Below are positions 13,135-25,440 of a DNA stretch of 64,000 bases, one piece after another. Under the pieces are notes generated by a model. The model did not search any database. It was not told where the DNA came from and saw nothing but the letters and a program-made list of their open reading frames with translations. Each line of letters opens with the position of its first letter. The first letter of the stretch is position 1. Origin of the DNA: Brachypodius melanocephalos (taxonomy: Eukaryota; Chordata; Aves; Passeriformes; Pycnonotidae). The position numbers and the translations under genes are program-made. The stretch is from the NCBI GenBank assembly GCA_013398615.1, contig VZSR01000520.1, positions 36,620,563 to 36,684,562 on the forward strand, written 5' to 3'.

Positions 13135-13186
13135 ATGTGCTGCCTTTACACCTCCTCTCTGAGAAAGGAAGTGTAAAGCAGCACAT
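13135..13186. other. Stem-loop with 21-22-base arms and a 9-base loop
   Basis: The left arm 13135-13156 and right arm 13166-13186 pair over almost their whole length: nine base pairs, one bulged C, seven or more pairs, one mismatch, then four pairs up to the loop at 13157-13165. Read from the minus strand the single mismatch becomes a G-U wobble, so an RNA from that strand would fold better. Total length is about 52 bases and pairing does not continue below the stem. That makes it shorter than usual microRNA precursors. It may instead be a remnant of an inverted-repeat element. Confidence 0.7.
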
Positions 13187-13189
13187 TAG

Positions 13190-15040
13190 TTTATAGATGT
13201 TCACAGACTCTTTTTCGGATAAGGCCATTTAAATCTCTTTTGAAGGTCAATCCCAGCTCTTATCATTCAAGAAGTAATAATAACAGAGAGAGCCTGCCTA
13301 GAGTAAGGACTGCTTTAAAACACAAAATAGCAGGGGTGGAATGAACTTACTTAACTCTTGACCTAGCACAATATCAGCATTCTAGTGTTTCGCTGTGACA
13401 ATGCCCTGCTAAGGCATAGTGTGAAATTTCAATATAGGTGTATGGAATTAAATGATTAAGGAGAACAAGAGGTTGTAGGTGTTTACAGCTGGCTTATTTT
13501 TTACTTTCATTTCTTTGGTTTCTTTGTGGTTGTTTGTTGTAATTAATAATGTATTGGGGAACCATTGAAACACTGTTTGAAACACACAGTGAGGTACCCC
13601 ATGTCCAAACACAAGAGTTTCCATTGTGCACATGCCAATGCTTTCAAACCTGGCTGGCTAAATTCAGACTCCAAAAATAATCTGGAAGCGACTTTCTTGT
13701 TTTTCCAAGGCCTGATTTTTCCCTTCATTAGACCACTCTACTTACCATGGAACTGGGCCTTTTTGGATCTTTTCTGCTCTACTCTTACGGATGTCACTTT
13801 TTTATAACTCATACGACAAATTTTGAACCATTTAGAAGTATTATTATTTTGCTTATTTTCATTATTTTCCTTGGTCAGTAAAATTGAGAAAGATTTATTT
13901 TTCCTCTTCTAAGAATCATTCTGCATGCAAAGTGTCTTTCTAATCACTTTATCTAGCTCCATTTTGATTTCGGTGATGATTTCTCGTTACGTACCAGTCT
14001 TATAGGGATAAAAGATTTTGGAAGCTGTTGCCTCCAGATAAGAGATCTCATTCTCAGAGGATGGAGCCTTACTTTTAAATGCAAAATTTGGCAAAGAAAC
14101 CAGTAAAAAACATACCCAAGCCAGAAATTGTTAACCATAGTATTGAAAAACATTCAGCAGCTTTTTTTCCTTTTTTTTTTAGGTTTTGGGTGAAGTAGGG
14201 TAGCAATCATGGTGTAATATGTTCTGCTAGTTGAGTGCTGACAACTCTAACTTTACAATAACTAGATTATTTGCTTGTGATTTATGAGTAGAATGAGTTA
14301 GTTTTGAAACTGACCTTGTCCAGATGCAGTTTGGTGTGATTTCAGCAGCATTTTCTGTACTGTTAATGAACCAGTAGAGGTGTTTCAAAATGTCAGTGCA
14401 GCCCAGACATTTCGTAGGCAGCTCAGTCTCTGCTATTCTGATGAGACAGAAAAGTTGCACTCCGAACAAAACAGTGCTGTCATAATCCCATCCAATAGGT
14501 TATGGAAGTGACCAATATTGAAGAAATCCACAGGAGAATGTACAAATCTGCAGGAGTTCAAATCACCCCTGTAAAAACAGCAGGGCCAAACTGATTCTAG
14601 AAATTTTATGCTGGCATGTTTGCAGTTGTGTTTTTATATACCATGCCTTCTTCTGTATTAGCTTCCATGTGATCAGGAAAATGCAACAGCTCTATATTTT
14701 TTGAGAAAGTAACTTTAGAATGGGCTGTTTTACCTGCAAATGGATTTTATTACCCAAATTATTTGTAAAATATACAAAGGTTTATAATAAAACTAGCCAT
14801 TTTAAAGTTTATATTTGAATCATGGATAACAGTGAGAAAAATCAGATCAACCCACTTAAATGCAAACAGCACCTAAAACGCAGTTTCAGCATATTCTGTC
14901 TGTGCTCCAATCCCTCAAGTGTTTTCTCACTTAAACAGTTTCAGACCCCAGCTTAGCTCCTGTTGATTTTAGGTGCTTATCAAGTCATGATTCTTGTACT
15001 TCTCTCCCGATTGGCAGAGGCATGGAAGATTTGTCATCCA
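13190..15040. other. Non-coding stretch, no gene seen
   Basis: Holds two adjacent T runs at about 14162-14180. A few CpGs near 13970-13995 (TTTCGG, CTCGTTACG) are unusual for the region but too few to call an element. Frames are short. Confidence 0.5.
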
Positions 15041-15134
15041 CTTTTCTTCAGATGGGAAGTGATGCACAGAGACGAAAAGAGCTAGTGTTTCACAGACACC
15101 CTGTCAGGACAAGAGCTGGGGATCACCAGTCCAA
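15041..15134 (-). repeat. Decayed SINE (MIR-like), reverse orientation
   Basis: The sequence runs CTTTTCTTCAGATGGGAAGTG, ATGCACAGAGACGAAAAGAG, a TTTCACAGACAC word, then AGAGCTGGGGATCACCAGTC. In order, these match the reverse complement of the MIR-type core ('ACAGATGAGGAAACTGAGGCACAGAGAGG ... CACACAG ... GCAGAGCTGGGATT'). Four blocks in the right order and spacing make this one of the better SINE calls here. It overlaps the 5' part of a 91-codon frame (15022-15297), which is therefore not believable as a gene. Confidence 0.5.
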
Positions 15135-15139
15135 AGGTC

Positions 15140-18100
15140 TAGGTGAGTCTGAACCATTGCAGTGGCCTTTCTTTCTGGATCTAGAGCTTACTTCATGGCT
15201 TTTGCAGCACGAGAAGGAAAATTCTCATGGATCAGCCACTCTTCAGCATGTACTTGTAAGGACTGCTGGACAACTTAACAGTTATGGGTTGCACTGAAAG
15301 AGGTAGTGCTCTGGTGATTTTTTTTTGTCAGTACAATAAGTGTATGGCTCTGAGTGCTATGACTTCACAGGCAGGTTGGAGCATTTGTGCCACAATCTGT
15401 ACTGTGGAAGGCTGGAGGAAAGCAACAGCTTGTGGGTAGAAAGGCTACTAAGCCCTTTGCACACCAGGAAACAGTTTTTTTTTATGCTGAACTTTTCATT
15501 CTGGTCTAGAAATAAAAGCAATCCTAATGTAGGTCAGAAGCAAAAGAAGTAGTTCAGGCCTCTTAACCTAAGCTTACACGCTGTAGTAGGGATCATTCCC
15601 GTCACTGATGTCAAACACTAGATTTAGATAGTTAAAACTTTAGCTCCTGTAGCAGCGATGAGAAATATCCAGGATCTACTTAGATAAATGTAAGCTTATA
15701 TTCCTTAAATGCAAATAAAAAGCAGTATGCCTCAAATTCTTAAGACACTGGCTGGATCTGACTCAGGAACTTTAGTGTATATATAGAGAGGATCAAAGTA
15801 AAACTTCTTTTACAAATACATTTCCAGAGATTCATAATTTTAAGACCCCAGTGTTACTTCTTTAAAACCTTTTCATGTATCATAATCTTTCTTTTTTAAA
15901 AAAACCCAGAAAACAAACCCCAAATATTCTCCTTCTCCCAGTAAACCCCAAAACTGCCCAGCAGGATCAATGCATAGGATCTCATATTCCACTTGTCTGT
16001 GTTGTACTTCTGCTTGAGGTCCAGTTTGCCTGTGTTCTTGCTGACCTGACAACAACAGTGTGTTTTCTGTCCGCCTGAAGATCACTGGAGAAGTGCCAGT
16101 CATAATCTTCTCCTTATTGATTCTGGTCAGCAGCTATTGACAGCTTTAAAAAGATTATGTTTTAATTGGGGATCAGATAGATGGCATTTTAAGGTATTTA
16201 ATTTCACTTTGCAACTCACTATAGATTATCTGAGTGGTTCCACAACTCAAGGAGGATAAAGATGAATGTGTTGTCCTTTTCTTTAGGTGACCCTGAGTGC
16301 AAATGTAGCTCAGGCTAAAGTGACTGAAAATCTTTTTCTATCACTGGGCTGAAAAGGTTGAATGTGAATTCATTAGTATTATCTTTGTTTAAGGCACAAT
16401 ATCTATATCTCACCAAACTCACATCTTCACAGGTCACACTTATTCTCATGTGGTTTAAGAGAGAAGTAGAGTGGTGAGATAAAAAAGGAAAAATCAAGAC
16501 AAAGAGTAAGAATTTGTTTTGTTTCGAAACATGTATGATCACTCACAACTCTGCAAAATGGGTTTGCAGAAGTGCCATGATAGAGATTCGTATAAAGGCA
16601 CCTAATTTGATGGTGATTTCATCTTCTTGCAAAGGAAGTTCAAGGTGGTGCTGAATAAACAACCTCCTAAAACTATCTTCTGCATTTTTCAAAGAAATGA
16701 AGATATCCTTACAATGAAAAGCAGTTCAAGAGAAAAGCAGTCAAAAATAAATACTAAATTCTGAGACCTAACACCCCTGTGTACCTCAACCTGAACAGAC
16801 AAAGTCAGATCATTCCAAATTCAGACTCAAAACGGAGTAGTGGACTGTCTGAAGATGCCTTCAAGAGATCTAGATCCATCTCACCAGGAAATGCCTGGTA
16901 ACACATGTGATGAGGTTCAGAACCTACTGTCCCATGCATGCCAGATGCACCAAAGATTAAAATTTCATATTTACTGGGCTGTAAATTGTAGGACATTTTT
17001 CCCCAGGCATACCTTTTTTGTCTATCTAGACTTGATTTGAGGGCTCTGAATGGGAGATCAGATTTTCCAACATCCTTCTAAGCACTGAAGAGAAATTCAT
17101 CATATTGCATGGGACAGAGCTGATATGTCTCAAAGATGTCACCTTCACTACACCACGATACCTCACACATTATTGATGATTTATGTGAACTATTCTATCA
17201 GTATTGGGTTTGTGTGGTCAGGTTTTGGTAGCTCCCCATTGCCTGTTCTGAGCCATAATACCACACCATCAGGAGTGTATCCCTCTCACACAGCTCCTGA
17301 GGGGCTGTGAGACACAATTATCCCTATAGCACTACTGGAGACATGGAGCACAGGCTGATAGGCAATGTGTCCCAGCTCAGAGCGGAAGGCAGCAGGACAA
17401 CAAGAAGTTGAAAGTAAAGGTTGTATCCTGACATGAACACCATTTATTTTCCTCAGTAGAAATCTAACTAAATAGTAAATGGATGGGAAATTACTCTGAG
17501 TTTAAGATTTTCCAGTGTTGGCAGAGTATTAAGTCCTTATTTTCCCTGTTGCCTTGAGGAACTGGCTGAAGTATCATGACTTTAGGAGCCTTACGGAAAT
17601 ATGGAGAAAATAGTTACAGCCCTGTGGCCTCCTGAATGACTCCTGTTTTATTCCACTTTTTGATGTACAAAATTTCCCTCTCCTCGTTGGAACGTTAGTC
17701 AGTTATCCTTCAAAAGCTCTGTAGGCTCTCAGAGCAGAAGCAGAATGTGTTATTTTAGCCAAAGATGGAAGAGATAAGCCTGGAGGAACAGAATAAAAAT
17801 ATGAAGTGAAATGGATCATTGGGAACTGACCAAGAGAGCTGATCAGAGCAGTGATCTGAAGTGAGAGAGGGTGCAGGCCATCTCTTTGACAGCAGTGCTC
17901 AGATGGCCAACAGGAGGGTGACACAGATAGAAGATAAGTAAAGGCAGAAGCGAGGTTACTGTAATCAAAGGGAGAGATGAATGCACTGCAAAACTTAAAC
18001 TACCCACCAAGGACAGCCTTCCAGAAATACCAAGAAATCCTGTGTGCAGCAACTGCTTTTGTACAAAGGATTTAATTGAAATAACCTCCAAGCCCATGTT

Positions 18101-18425
18101 GAGAAGGCCGTGTTAATTGGCTCTGCCAAGTTAAATGTTGAGCAGCAATTTATATTTCATGCACTAACTCTCATATGGGACAAGAACCAAAGAAAACAAG
18201 CTTTCCTGTGGCTAGCAATGAAGATGGTGCTTTCTCCCTTTACATCAGATACTACACATCCCAGAACTATTTCCTCACACTTGAAAAGGCTTTATTTGTG
18301 GCTGAGGTCAGACTGACAGACTCCAGGGAAACAGCATCAAACTGTCCCCATAAATTTAATTCTCAGAAGATGGGTGATTCCATTCCAGGATGATTTGGCT
18401 GATGATTTTATTGTTGTAAATACAT
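15140..18425. other. Non-coding stretch, no gene seen
   Basis: An A/C-rich tract sits at about 15897-15926. Frames are 60-84 codons, often overlapping on both strands (for example 16805-17040 and 17703-18097), and none is recognisable. Nothing else stands out. Confidence 0.55.
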
Positions 18426-18429
18426 AAGA

Positions 18430-18700
18430 ACATTATAAATATCATAATCACGTAATTGAATTATAGTAATTGCCCATGATTTCTGTTCTCACAAAAGGGC
18501 CCTAATGAGAACTAACTTTGCTCCTTACTGAGCCACTTCTTTTACCCAGGCTGAATTAAGGACAGTCCTTTTAATCTCCACGTGGAAGTCAACCTCTTGG
18601 TCTTTCCTAGCCTCAGGCTCAGCCTGGGTTATATTAATTTGCTTTTAGTGGTCAGCAAACTCAAGGAAAACCTATGCTCAGCTACTCCCTGCTGTTTAAT
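18430..18700. promoter_or_regulatory. Weak candidate regulatory segment
   Basis: The segment starts with clustered TAAT/AATT words (ATCACGTAATTGAATTATAGTAATTG type) and continues with CACGTG at about 18581, ATTAATTTGC and GCTGAATTAAGG words. The mix of homeodomain-like and E-box words suggests an enhancer, but such words are common in AT-rich DNA. No sequence conservation can be judged here. Confidence 0.15.
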
Positions 18701-21700
18701 GGGCTGATTCAACATCAGAGAGGGAGAGGTCTCATGCATTTTCCTCAGTTTTATCCTTCTTGCTCCTGATTCACTCATTCAGCTATGCTCGTGATGGGAA
18801 CGGTGGGACTCCACATATATAGATGCAATCCCAGCAGACACTGATATTTGAAGCACTGTGTTCTGTAGACCTGCTTTGAGAAAGGTTAGTCAACTCAGTG
18901 CTTAAAAAGCTGGCAGCCATCTGGAGACCAGCCTGCTCCAGAGTTCAAAATTGTTTCCTTCACTGTTGGTAGCAACAATCGGGAGGGGGGTGGTGGGTTG
19001 AAAGCTTTCTTAGAAGCAGAATTGGAGAAGAGGAGAATTCACTGCAGGCTGAAGTCACGAGGTAACCCCAGATCCTAGAGGTTCATGGACACTGTGCTCT
19101 GTAGTGCAACCTCTGCTTAGAGGCATCATTAAACTCCTGATAATTAGCAAGTCATTAGGTTTTGACTACACTTAAAGGTTAAAAGGAGAAACTTCGGTGA
19201 TGGATATTTTGTGTTTTTCTTTCTCTTGTGTTACGTATTCTCTTTGTGCTGAGTGATTCTGGTGCCCATCTCTTACCCACAAGCTGAAATCAGCTCATAT
19301 TGAAACCCTTTTTTGAAAACAACCCCAAAGTTATGTCAGCTTTTCACAAATTCAGGCCACGTTAAAAAAAAAAAAAAAAAAAAACCAAAAAAAAACCAAC
19401 TAAAAGCCTAGTGGGTAGGAAAAGTTTAACACCAGTGACTCTTTAATTTTTGATCAGAGCCTTGAAGATGTGCATTTGATAGCAAGCCAGGGAGCTGTAT
19501 TACAGCTCTGCAGTGCTAATCTGCAAGATGACTATCTAAGCCTTGATGAGATAATGTGGGCCATGTCATTTCCTGTAGTCAATATTTCCTGTAATGACTC
19601 CTCCAATATGATCTTGCTTGATTAAGTGTTGTTTAAGGACTTCTATCATGTTCATATTTCTATCCACACAGTAGTTAAGGATGTCTTGCAGTATTTGGAA
19701 CAAATCTCACACAATATATTTCAGGCTCAAGACAGACAAAGTGTGTCATCCTTAGTATTTCCAAGGAATTAAGCTAATATTCTTAGGGCAGTTTTTGTAA
19801 CAGCTGAAGTCCTGTAGCAGTATACCTACAGATCTAAAAATTATTTGCAATATATTTTACACTTTGGGATTAATATTCCCACATAGTGAGCTATGTAAAG
19901 CACATGCAGAATTTTTAGTCTGCTTATAACTTTTAAAGTGATGAACATTCAGCAACAATTGTCCTTCAGAGTGTTGAATGTATTTCAGTTCACTGCATCC
20001 TTGTAGAACAAATTGAGAAGTAAAAATATAAACGAAATAATAATTTGAAAAGAAAACAAAGGAAATAGTACCATGGCATGTAGTGGAAGGATGGAGGGGA
20101 GGATTGTAAAGGACATCTGGCTTTCTAGGCCTGCCATGTGTACGGAGGGACAAACTGCAATTTGTCTATAACCCTTTTGAACTGCCTTTCCTGATACAGC
20201 CTACAGACTTTCTCAGAACTTTGGCATTTGTGGAACCAACTCTGTGTCCCATCCACTTGGCAGCCTGTCACATCTCAGCGGGCATGTGAGGGCTACTGAA
20301 ATCAGAAGAATCCTCTTAGATCCTAAGAATTATTCACTTTTGCAATAGCTTGAGGGTGCAAGTGTTGCTCTGGAGGGCTGTGAGAAAGTTTGACCCAGAC
20401 CATGGTTACCAGCAGATCCTGGCATCAAAACATCCTGAGTGGTGCGCCTACAACTTATCAGAGGGAAAAAATTCCTCTCAGACCCATGTGAGAGATCTGT
20501 GTTTTCATTCATCTTGCCTAAATCTGGGGTTTTCACGTGGAGTTGTGTGAATCTGCAATTAAAACCAGGAGCTAAATGCTTGCCTCCCTTTTCAGCTCTT
20601 TACTCAGTAATAGAGTATTTTACCTGCAGATAGCAGCAAACTCCTATGCATTGTATAACAAAATCTTATCCATGGGGAAGCACCTATTTATTTTTTAATA
20701 AAATAAAAAAAACCCACCCCAACAGTCTTTCTCTACCTAATTGATGAATCATGGCACATTTATTTTTTTAGCAGGTTTTTTAAAATCATATATCCCACAA
20801 CCTGACACAGTGGCATGCACTCACTGCACTAGCCTCTTCTACTTTTATATACAGGTGAAAATTAGTAGGGAGAAAGGATGTTAGTGCTATGATTCAGACT
20901 TTAACCAACCCTGAGATAAGAGTCTACAAAAAAAAGCAGTTTCCATTTCTTAAGGGAGTGGAAGTGGACATCTTAAATGGATGAGAAATAAAAATGTTTT
21001 GCAATGGATATCATGCAAAGGCTTTGCCCCTTAGGTATCAGTAGAGAGTAGTATCTGCAATCTGACAGGTTTTTGTAGCAATATGTTATAGAGAGGGCTG
21101 AGTGGGATGACAAAAGCTTCGTGTATTACAGTAATTCCTCCCTCCCTCCCCAAGAACAGACATCCATTGCTTTGCTTGCTGCCTTGTTGCTTTTAATCAC
21201 TTTAAATTTTTTTTACATACTTAATTTCATTTTTTCTGACAGAAATTACATTGTTAATATTATACAAAATGGACCTGTTCATGCATATTATAAGTTTACT
21301 TTGATCTGACTTACTTGATACTGAAAGACTTTTCTGAACCATTGAAGAAATTGAATGTAAAATGAGGATGCATGAACAGACAGAAACTATGTAGTCATAT
21401 GATATTTTGGTCCACAAGGCCTGGAATCACCAGTATGATCCATTTATGGTACAGATATTTTGCCCTCTGTTTTGTGACCTCCTGTTGCTGAGTAACAATG
21501 GACAATCCTGGTGAACGCTGTTATATGGCACAGTACAGTATTCTTGTTCTTATCAGCTGCCAATATTTAGATTGCAGTCACTCCAGAAAATATGTAAGCA
21601 GGTGCCATGCATTCCTTCACCCTCTGATGTGAGCTTGAATTTGGAAAAGCTGTGTGATCACAGAAATCCCTTTATCTCGTCTGGTGACAGCTCTTTTTAG

Positions 21701-22155
21701 CATCAGTGGCACAGGGTAGAGTGGTACATTTTCGAAGGGCATTTCACAGGCACACTGGATTGGGCATCCAGTTTTAACTTTCTTACACAAAAAGGATATT
21801 TTGAAAGCTGAGGGTGGGCAAGGCTCTGAGTCCAAAATTGTGCTGCAAGTCTTGAGTGCTTAAGGTCTCAGGCAGGCAGAAAGTCAAGGAAAGTTGCAAC
21901 ACAGCTGTGCCCTTAAAAGAGGTTGCTTTTCAGTAGCTCTTCTTCTCCCTTTTTTATACTGTAGGTGCACTTCATATATGAGTCAAAAATGAGAGTTCAG
22001 TTTGAAACAGAATGTTTTGAGTTTACACATTTCTACTATTTTTCTCTTCCTGCTTTTTAGAGCTGTGTATGTTAGAAAATCCTGTATGTGAGCAAGTGAC
22101 TGAATAAAAGATTTTTCATGTGTGTGTTTCCTATGTCCTGCTTTTTATAAATTTA
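18701..22155. other. Non-coding stretch with an exon-like open frame
   Basis: Contains the poly-A tract at 19364-19395 and an A/C-rich patch near 20700. A 66-codon frame at 20350-20550 has balanced codon use and protein-like residue content. Its product is not recognised and its splice borders are poor, so I do not call a gene. Confidence 0.5.
19364..19395. repeat. Poly-A tract, 21 A then CC then 9 A
   Basis: A long A run follows the word CACGTT. It could be the tail of an old retrocopy on the plus strand, but the upstream 300 bases resemble no known retroelement or mRNA 3' end that I can identify. Confidence 0.9.
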
Positions 22156-22159
22156 ACAG

Positions 22160-22276
22160 TTTGCCACTGCATTAAGAAACTATCTTGGGGCACAGATCTT
22201 CCGTTGCTAAATTGTCAGCACTGCAGAGGAGACACTGAGGCCGAGGACATGCCTGACTTTGCAATCAAGCCATCAA
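22160..22276 (+). other. Exon-like segment, product unknown
   Basis: A pyrimidine-containing acceptor (CTTTTTATAAATTTAACAG) ends at 22159. A strong donor (CAA then GTAAGT) begins at 22277. The 117 bases between them are a multiple of three and fully open in one frame, which stays open from 22120 to 22437. The encoded stretch has several acidic and cysteine residues but matches nothing I know. It could be a noncoding-transcript exon or simply chance, since paired splice words are frequent in 64 kb. Confidence 0.15.
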
Positions 22277-22279
22277 GTA

Positions 22280-24213
22280 AGTATTTCCTGTTGTGGGTAA
22301 TCTATTCAGTAAATATGGAGTGTTTCACCTTACCAGAAATATTTTTGTCCTTCCCCTTTGAGTTTTTGTACTTAATACTATCTGGTCAATCAATAAATAA
22401 CCTGATCAGCTGCCCAGCCACACAGACATGTCCTTAAGGCTTTGTGTCTTCTTAGAACAACCCCTTGGCAGCAGCTGTGGAAGTTCTGGGAACCATTCTA
22501 ACTGAAAGGACAGAAGACACTGCTTTAATGAGAAATGCACTACTTCTAAGTGGAACCAACTTGGACCAGTGCACACTGTAAGGTCATGCTTTAAAATCTA
22601 GCATTGACAAGTGTGTCTCTTTGGCAAATTTTCTAATTCCATCAATTTTTAATGTCTGAAGCCTTTTTTCAGAGCTGCTGGTCTTGGTGTCTAGGAATTC
22701 TTCCTTGAAGACTGCTTTTCAGTTTATTTTAAAGTATATTATCGCATCCATTACTAATCAGCAGACAGTTTGGACTTGTAGTCAGAGCATGGCTTGAAGA
22801 GATGCTTATTACTTTGATATGTTGCTGAAAGATTATATCCTCTGATAAAATAATTTTTGCTTTTTCTATCTGTTTCGCCTTTTTTTTTGCCTCAAACATC
22901 TTCTTACATATTTTTTAAAATATTACATTCATTTCCATGTCTGAAAATGTGAAGCTTAATATAAGCCTCTCTTATACTCTCCCCCAGTCTTTTGCAGTTT
23001 TTTAGTAATCTGTCTGTCTCTTACTATCATTTTCCTGTAGACCAAACCCTATTGTCTAAAGCTGCTTCTCTCATTTATTCATTCATGAAACCACCCAAAG
23101 TTTCTGCAAGAAATCCCTCCATGGCAAGCAACTAACCAAACCAAACAAAAAATTTACAGTAGATATGATTTTGAAATATTTTTCTGAATAGATGGTGTCT
23201 CCTTTTTTTTTATGTGTTAAAGAACTTCCCTGGCCTATTTATTTGTCACTTCATCTATGCTTCTGCAAGCCATTTCGGCTTGGTTCCTTTATGCACATCT
23301 GTCATTTTCAGGGCCCTGCACAGCTTCCCTCCAATCCATACCTACTCCTTTGCCTGTTCCATGGAGCCCTGCTAAGCTATCCTGGTACTCACCCGCCCTG
23401 TGAGCAAGCAGACAGTTGACACAATGTCTCTGCTTGCTGTGAGAGCCCAACAACTTCATTGTTGGATCAAGCTTATTGCCTGGTCCACCACTGAGCCTAA
23501 ACTGTAAACAGCTGTGGATCTTTGTAGTCATTAACAGACTCCTCTCGAGTGGTGCATAAGCCTGAATTCACCGGGGAAATAGACTTGGACATGTGCCTAA
23601 TGGTGGTACTTGCAAGTTTTTTTAGAATGGGGGACCTGAAAATGGGCCAGCAACCCTGTTACGCTTAATTTCATTATTTGTTTTCCTCTTAACGCCGTAT
23701 ATTCCCTGTCTCAGTGAGTGCTGCTGGAAAACAGAGGAATTTCAGGTTGTGTGTATCAGGACTTGCAATCTGCAGTGGGGCTGTGGCAGGGCTCTCAGAC
23801 ACTGCAGCCCTACCTAGGCAAGGCATTTTCCTGCTGCTGAGGCCTCAAGGTCAATGGCAGTGGGATGCAGAGTGGTGAACCTCCTTGCAGTGATTCTCCT
23901 CTGGCAAGGGTTGAACTAAAGAATGATAATTGTTTTGATTTTTCACCGTTAGCAGAGATAAGGTGGAAATGGCTTTTGCTTCATGTGAGATGTTAAGCTG
24001 TCAGTAGCATGAACTCAAGACCACTCGAAATTTTCACAGTAAAGAGAGATGTGATGAACAGACAGGTGGTGAATAAAAAGGTGACTCAGTAATCTGGAAC
24101 CAACAGTGAACCCCAAACGAGATCTCGCAGAGACAAGGGAGAAGATTTCTTTTGTTAGTTTGCAAAGCTTCCTAACTGCTGACTTGTTTGTTAGTCTAGA
24201 TGCTCTAGTTCTC
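22280..24213. other. Non-coding stretch, no gene seen
   Basis: The section 23280-23580 is less AT-rich and has a few CpGs, with overlapping frames on both strands that resemble no protein I know. The remainder is plain AT-rich DNA. Confidence 0.5.
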
Positions 24214-24233
24214 TTTTTTTTTTTTTTTTTTTT
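24214..24233. repeat. Poly-T tract, 20 bases
   Basis: Uninterrupted T run. Downstream bases give no sign of a reverse-strand retrocopy. Confidence 0.9.
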
Positions 24234-25275
24234 CCTGAAATACCACCTTTGCCAGACCATGCCCAGTGAAAACACATCAACAGACATTTCCTGTAACTGC
24301 TTTCGTCAGAAATTTCCCATCAAGCCTGAGAGTTTGTGGGTGTGGATTTGACCCCGGAATGCTTAAAGAGCCTGCCTGGGATTTAATTTTCTGGAATTTA
24401 GAGGAGGAATTTATCCATTAGATGACTCAGTCTATAACTTTACCCTGCAGGATTAATGGTCACAATGGATTTGGGCTTTGGCTGCTTCTGTATTAAAGTT
24501 CCTGCTGTGGGGATAACCACATTCACTTTTGCTGCTGAACAGTGCCACTCTTATCAGAAGGGAGTTTACATCAGTGCTGAGAATACATAACAGACAATAT
24601 AATGACAATATTTATTTAAAAACCTCAAATGACACGAACTCCGGTCTCTATATCCTTTCCTTGTTTTTCACTCTTCCTGGTTCCGAACTTTGCAACGCAA
24701 TTTAAAAGAAGCATGAAAATATTGATACATTCTGTTTTAAAATTTCTCAGTGTATCCATAAACACCCTCTCATGAGATCAAGTTATTGAGTCAAGGGATA
24801 ATCATATAGTAGCTGCAATGTTGTTTAATGTCATGCTACCTAATGTTACAGGGTATCTATTTCCTCCATTCATACATTACTCTGTATATCTCCCCCTGAG
24901 CTGTCCGTATGTTGAATTCTAGCATTCCTTGCATCTGCCTTAAATAATTGTGTTCACAATGCTAAAAAATGTTTCAATAAAATGCACAGAATCTGGATGA
25001 CCTGCTGTAGAGCTCTTACAGGTACAGTGCAATGATCATACATAATTTACATAATATCATCACCCTCTTTAATTTATTTTAAAAAGAGGTGGGGTTTTTC
25101 AAAGCTTTTCAGAAGACGTTATTTTTAAAAAAATATTAACAGTTTGGACAAGCTTTGTGCATTCTGTAAAAGGATTATTAAATAATTAGGGAAAGTTAAA
25201 AATATATCAATTTTCTGCATGTTTTTAATTTTTGGAGCTGCTCCAAATAAATCAATATTAGATTTTTTGGGTGGG
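24234..25275. other. Non-coding AT-rich stretch, no gene seen
   Basis: No repeat family, exon or RNA gene recognised. AT content rises toward the microsatellite that follows. Confidence 0.55.
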
Positions 25276-25440
25276 TTTTTTTTTTTTTTTGTTTGTTCGG
25301 TTTTCATTTTCTTTTTTTTTTTTTTTTCTAAATTGTTTGTTTGTTTTATCTGTTTTGCTTGTTTATTTTATTTTAGTTTAGTTTAGTTTAGTTTAGTTTG
25401 TTTAATTTAGTTTTGTTTTGTTTTTTAACAAGTGAGGTGG
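25276..25440. repeat. T-rich low complexity with (TTTAG)5 microsatellite
   Basis: Two T runs (15 bases at 25276-25290, 16 bases at 25312-25327) are followed by TTTG and TTTA motifs. Five perfect TTTAG units at 25372-25396 come next, then decayed TTTG/TTTAG units. Almost no G or C other than single Gs appears on this strand. Replication slippage is the likely origin. The TTTAG array would be length-variable among individuals. Confidence 0.9.

Noticed and set aside
15022..15297. 91-codon plus-strand frame beginning with ATG
   Set aside because: Its start overlaps a SINE-like remnant and the product is unknown.
20350..20550. Protein-like 66-codon frame as an exon
   Set aside because: Acceptor and donor words are poor and no homologue is recognised; kept only as a note in the surrounding stretch.
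25372..25396. Telomere-like array
   Set aside because: The unit is TTTAG, not TTAGGG, and it lies in general T-rich slippage DNA.
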